DNA of 8,363 nucleotides. It comes from an uncultured Lachnospiraceae bacterium. Its GTDB lineage: Bacteria > Bacillota_A > Clostridia > Lachnospirales > Lachnospiraceae. The position numbers were made by a program, and so were the translations under genes. Within the stretch, counting starts at the first letter, position 1. Each line of letters starts with the position of its first letter. Where the stretch lies: NCBI GenBank assembly GCA_902795835.1, contig CADBNA010000320.1:1-8363 (forward strand), in the 5' to 3' direction. The notes below the pieces were generated by a model. That model ran no database searches and was not told the DNA's origin. It saw only the letters and a program-made list of their open reading frames with translations. Positions 6,192 through 8,363 of this stretch are shown one piece after another.

Positions 6192-7634
6192 TCACCCGGA
6201 GCGTAACTGCTTCCCTGCCTCTTCCAGATAGCGCACCAGAAAATTGTACCAGAAAAAATGCTCGTAACATCGTGAATACAGCCTGCAGTTTTCCGCTATC
6301 AGCTCTCTTTGCCTGTCTGCGTCAAAACTCGCCATAATCATTCCGGCGTCTTCCGGCTGTCCAATGGCAAGGCCGGAACAGCCGAACAGGATCCGGTGGG
6401 CGCTGGACCAGGGATACGAGATGCAGGGAATCCCGGAAACAAAGGCCTGCAGAATCCCCGGACACCAGTCCCCGTTTTCTTCTGTCAGGTCGATCCACAC
6501 ATCCGCCGCCAGTCTGTCCGTGCATTCCTCCCAGCCTGCCGGAAGCCCTGCCTGTATCCCGGCAGCTTCGCCGCTGCGTCTTTCACGGTGAGCGATATAA
6601 AAGCGCCGCCGGACAGATCCGGGCATTTCTGCGCGGTCCCGCAGGTTCTTCTTCACATCCTCCACGGAAGCCGCACAGGGTACGCCGACCGGGATCACCG
6701 GGGTATCAGCGGGAAGGTGCCTGATCCACAGGGGCTCGGCGGGCAGGACGGCATCCGCGCCGGAGCGGCACGCCCGGAGAAGCTGACCATACGTCTCTGC
6801 ATATGCGACCTTCAGCACGCCTTCATGCCGCTCACGGCAGCTTTCCCAGACGGCAGGCGCCGCGATTACGGCATCAAAGGGCAGATCTTCTGTCAGCCTG
6901 CCGGGCAAAATATGCCGGATCTCCGGAACCTGTCCGATCTGCCTGATTCCCGGTGCCGCACCCGACTCCGGAACTACAACGCCTATCCGCCGGATGGCAG
7001 ATCCTGCGTCCTTCTCTGCGCTGCGCCCCATGGCCAGCGTATATGTCAGGCTGCTGCCGTGCTGATGAATCGTATACAGGGGCTCTTTAATATGCGTATG
7101 ACCGGGGAAACGGGCGGAAAAGTCCCTCAGTATGTATTTGTCACACAGCTGCTTCACAAACCAGGGGAGTTCCCTGTCTTTCCACAGGTCAAAAGAGAAC
7201 CCCATTCCTTCATAGTCAATATCATCCAGGACGATCCGGCGGCTGCCGGTATCTTCAGAAAGAATTTCCTTTCCGCAGGTTACAAACCCATCACACCGGG
7301 ATGTCATTTTATGCAGGTAATCCGGATGCCATTCATCGTCGTCATCCAGAAAGAACAGGTATCTGTGGCTGCCTCTCCGAAGCACTTCCTTCAGGATCTC
7401 ATTTTTCGCCCGGGTATCGGAGACCAGATCCCTGTCGATATCCACATATTCCACCGGGAGTCCCCGGAACTGCTCCTTCACCGCAGCCTTATGTTCTGCA
7501 CTTCTGGCATGAAATCCCAGATAAATGGTCCAGGTTCCGTCAAAATCCTGACGGACAACAGAATCTACAGCTCTCTTCACAATCAGAGGCGGGTAAAAAT
7601 TCAGGATCAGGATGGCGGCGTCGCTTCTTATCAT
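6192..7634 (-). CDS. Two-domain glycosyltransferase, GT2 fused to a GT-B-like domain
   Basis: This 480-residue protein appears to join two glycosyltransferase modules. Residues 1-200 are GT2-like: the opening strand AAILILNFYPP (6-16), the metal-binding LFFLDDDDEWHPDYL (93-107), and a terminal IHQHGSSLTY (189-198) typical of the end of GT-A domains. Residues about 215-480 resemble a GT-B (GT4-like) fold. IRRIGVVVP begins a new Rossmann unit, and PGILQAFVSGIPCISYPW (392-409) matches the nucleotide-sugar-binding region of GT4 enzymes, where a glutamate usually precedes the AxxxGxP motif. Here glutamine (Q397) takes that place, so the second half may be altered or inactive. ATG 7634 has AAGGA six bases upstream. 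The protein could build a disaccharide or add one sugar with a second sensing module. Donors are unknown. The GT2 part is firm and the C-terminal assignment moderate. Confidence 0.85.
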   Translation of the reverse strand: MIRSDAAILILNFYPPLIVKRAVDSVVRQDFDGTWTIYLGFHARSAEHKAAVKEQFRGLPVEYVDIDRDLVSDTRAKNEILKEVLRRGSHRYLFFLDDDDEWHPDYLHKMTSRCDGFVTCGKEILSEDTGSRRIVLDDIDYEGMGFSFDLWKDRELPWFVKQLCDKYILRDFSARFPGHTHIKEPLYTIHQHGSSLTYTLAMGRSAEKDAGSAIRRIGVVVPESGAAPGIRQIGQVPEIRHILPGRLTEDLPFDAVIAAPAVWESCRERHEGVLKVAYAETYGQLLRACRSGADAVLPAEPLWIRHLPADTPVIPVGVPCAASVEDVKKNLRDRAEMPGSVRRRFYIAHRERRSGEAAGIQAGLPAGWEECTDRLAADVWIDLTEENGDWCPGILQAFVSGIPCISYPWSSAHRILFGCSGLAIGQPEDAGMIMASFDADRQRELIAENCRLYSRCYEHFFWYNFLVRYLEEAGKQLRSG

Positions 7635-7664
7635 CTTCGTTCCTTTTCCGTACTCCTTCCCGAT

Positions 7665-8363
7665 TCAGATTCTGCGCTGCGTCAGGTATCGGCTTCCCGG
7701 GCACAGGCCGGCGGTGCTGCCGGTATCGGTTCCCTGCCTTTTCCGCAGCAGCAGGCAGGGGTGAAGCACCGTTCCGTCAATGCCCATTCCGAACACAATT
7801 TTTCCGGCCTCACACTTACATCCGCTGCTCCGGGAGAGGAGCTGCTTTGTATTGATCTCCATATCCGGATACCGGTCCCGGACAAAAGCGATTTGCCGCT
7901 CCAGCAATTCCTGGACAGCGGGATCGAACAGATCGTTCCGTCCGGTACCAATAGGGATCAGCCCGAGATAAGAAGCGGATCTCACGCCAAGACTGTGCAG
8001 AAAGCCTGTCATCCCGACAATCTGACCCGCAAACGGAGCGTCTACAACGGTGGTGGTGTGAACGGTAATGCCGGCCTCTCCCAGACGCGGGATAACCTCC
8101 CTGAGGCGGTCAAAGCTTCCAGGCACCTGCCGCATGGAGTCGTGCCGGCTTTTTTCAAATCCGTCGACAGAAATGGATATTTCGCTTATCCGGGACTTTA
8201 ATCTGTCAATGGTACCGGCATTCAGAAGCATACCGTTGCTGCAGATATCCAGTTCAAAGCCCTGTTCCGAAAAATAATCCAGGATCCGGTAAAACTGCGG
8301 ATGCAGCAGGGGTTCGCCGCCGGAGAGAATGATGTTGTCTATGCCGGCTGTCCGCAGTATTCC
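7665..8363 (-). CDS. Radical SAM protein, C-terminal part (start outside the window)
   Basis: The last 232 residues of a radical SAM enzyme are present, open to the right edge, so the CxxxCxxC cluster motif is not visible. The remaining barrel is clear: ILSGGEPLLHP (12-22) carries the SAM-binding GGEP, DICSNGMLL (39-47) is the usual following strand, and EISISVDGF (61-69) is the canonical fourth strand of SPASM-type proteins. Near the end, GCKCEAGK (181-188) and DGTVLHPC (196-203) look like the start of a SPASM/twitch domain with C182, C184 and C203. The protein then stops after only 29 more residues, with one further cysteine (C221), without the terminal CxxC-type set. It may therefore be a twitch-only or shortened form. 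The stop lies 30 bases before the fused glycosyltransferase start. It is the third radical SAM gene of the operon. Confidence 0.88.
   Translation of the reverse strand, partial: GILRTAGIDNIILSGGEPLLHPQFYRILDYFSEQGFELDICSNGMLLNAGTIDRLKSRISEISISVDGFEKSRHDSMRQVPGSFDRLREVIPRLGEAGITVHTTTVVDAPFAGQIVGMTGFLHSLGVRSASYLGLIPIGTGRNDLFDPAVQELLERQIAFVRDRYPDMEINTKQLLSRSSGCKCEAGKIVFGMGIDGTVLHPCLLLRKRQGTDTGSTAGLCPGSRYLTQRRI

Noticed and set aside
6309..8201. A 630-codon open frame on the plus strand
   Set aside because: It runs antisense across the fused glycosyltransferase and the radical SAM gene, which both have clear family motifs. The translation is rich in proline, arginine and serine with no domain, as expected of a shadow frame in GC-rich coding DNA.

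Overview
The window looks like one tightly packed bacterial operon. Every convincing gene lies on the minus strand, gaps are 0-59 bases, and neighbouring genes abut or overlap. Base composition is moderately GC-rich (about mid-50s % by eye). Purine-rich ribosome binding sites (AGGAGG, GGAGG, AGGGAGA) and one TTG start suit a high-GC member of the Firmicutes, perhaps a gut Clostridia lineage. That assignment is an inference from style, not from a marker gene. No tRNA, rRNA, CRISPR array, insertion sequence or clear terminator was seen, and no stretch over 60 bases lacks a plausible gene.

In transcription order (right to left) the genes are: the C-terminal part of a radical SAM enzyme (7665-8363, start outside the window); a two-domain glycosyltransferase, GT2 fused to a GT-B-like half (6192-7634); an unrecognised 287-residue protein with a TTG start and a faint ADP-ribosyltransferase-like pattern (5269-6132); a membrane protein resembling cobalamin synthase CobS, with altered active-site residues (4445-5242); an RmlD-like NAD(P)-dependent sugar reductase/epimerase (3464-4390); a possible 30-residue peptide gene (3367-3459); two consecutive radical SAM/SPASM-type enzymes (2280-3374 and 1319-2275); a CE4 polysaccharide deacetylase (608-1315); and the N-terminal part of a GT2 glycosyltransferase (1-615, running off the left edge).

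Three radical SAM enzymes, two glycosyltransferases, a sugar-nucleotide-type reductase, a deacetylase and a CobS-like membrane transferase in one transcription unit suggest a biosynthetic pathway for a modified glycan, glycolipid or glycosylated peptide. The most provocative detail is the small reading frame between the reductase and the first SPASM enzyme. It starts 4 bases after the reductase stop and its stop overlaps the radical SAM start by 8 bases. It encodes an aromatic-rich peptide of the size of known radical SAM peptide substrates (PqqA, MftA). Whether it is translated, and whether the product is peptide- or sugar-based, cannot be settled from the sequence alone.
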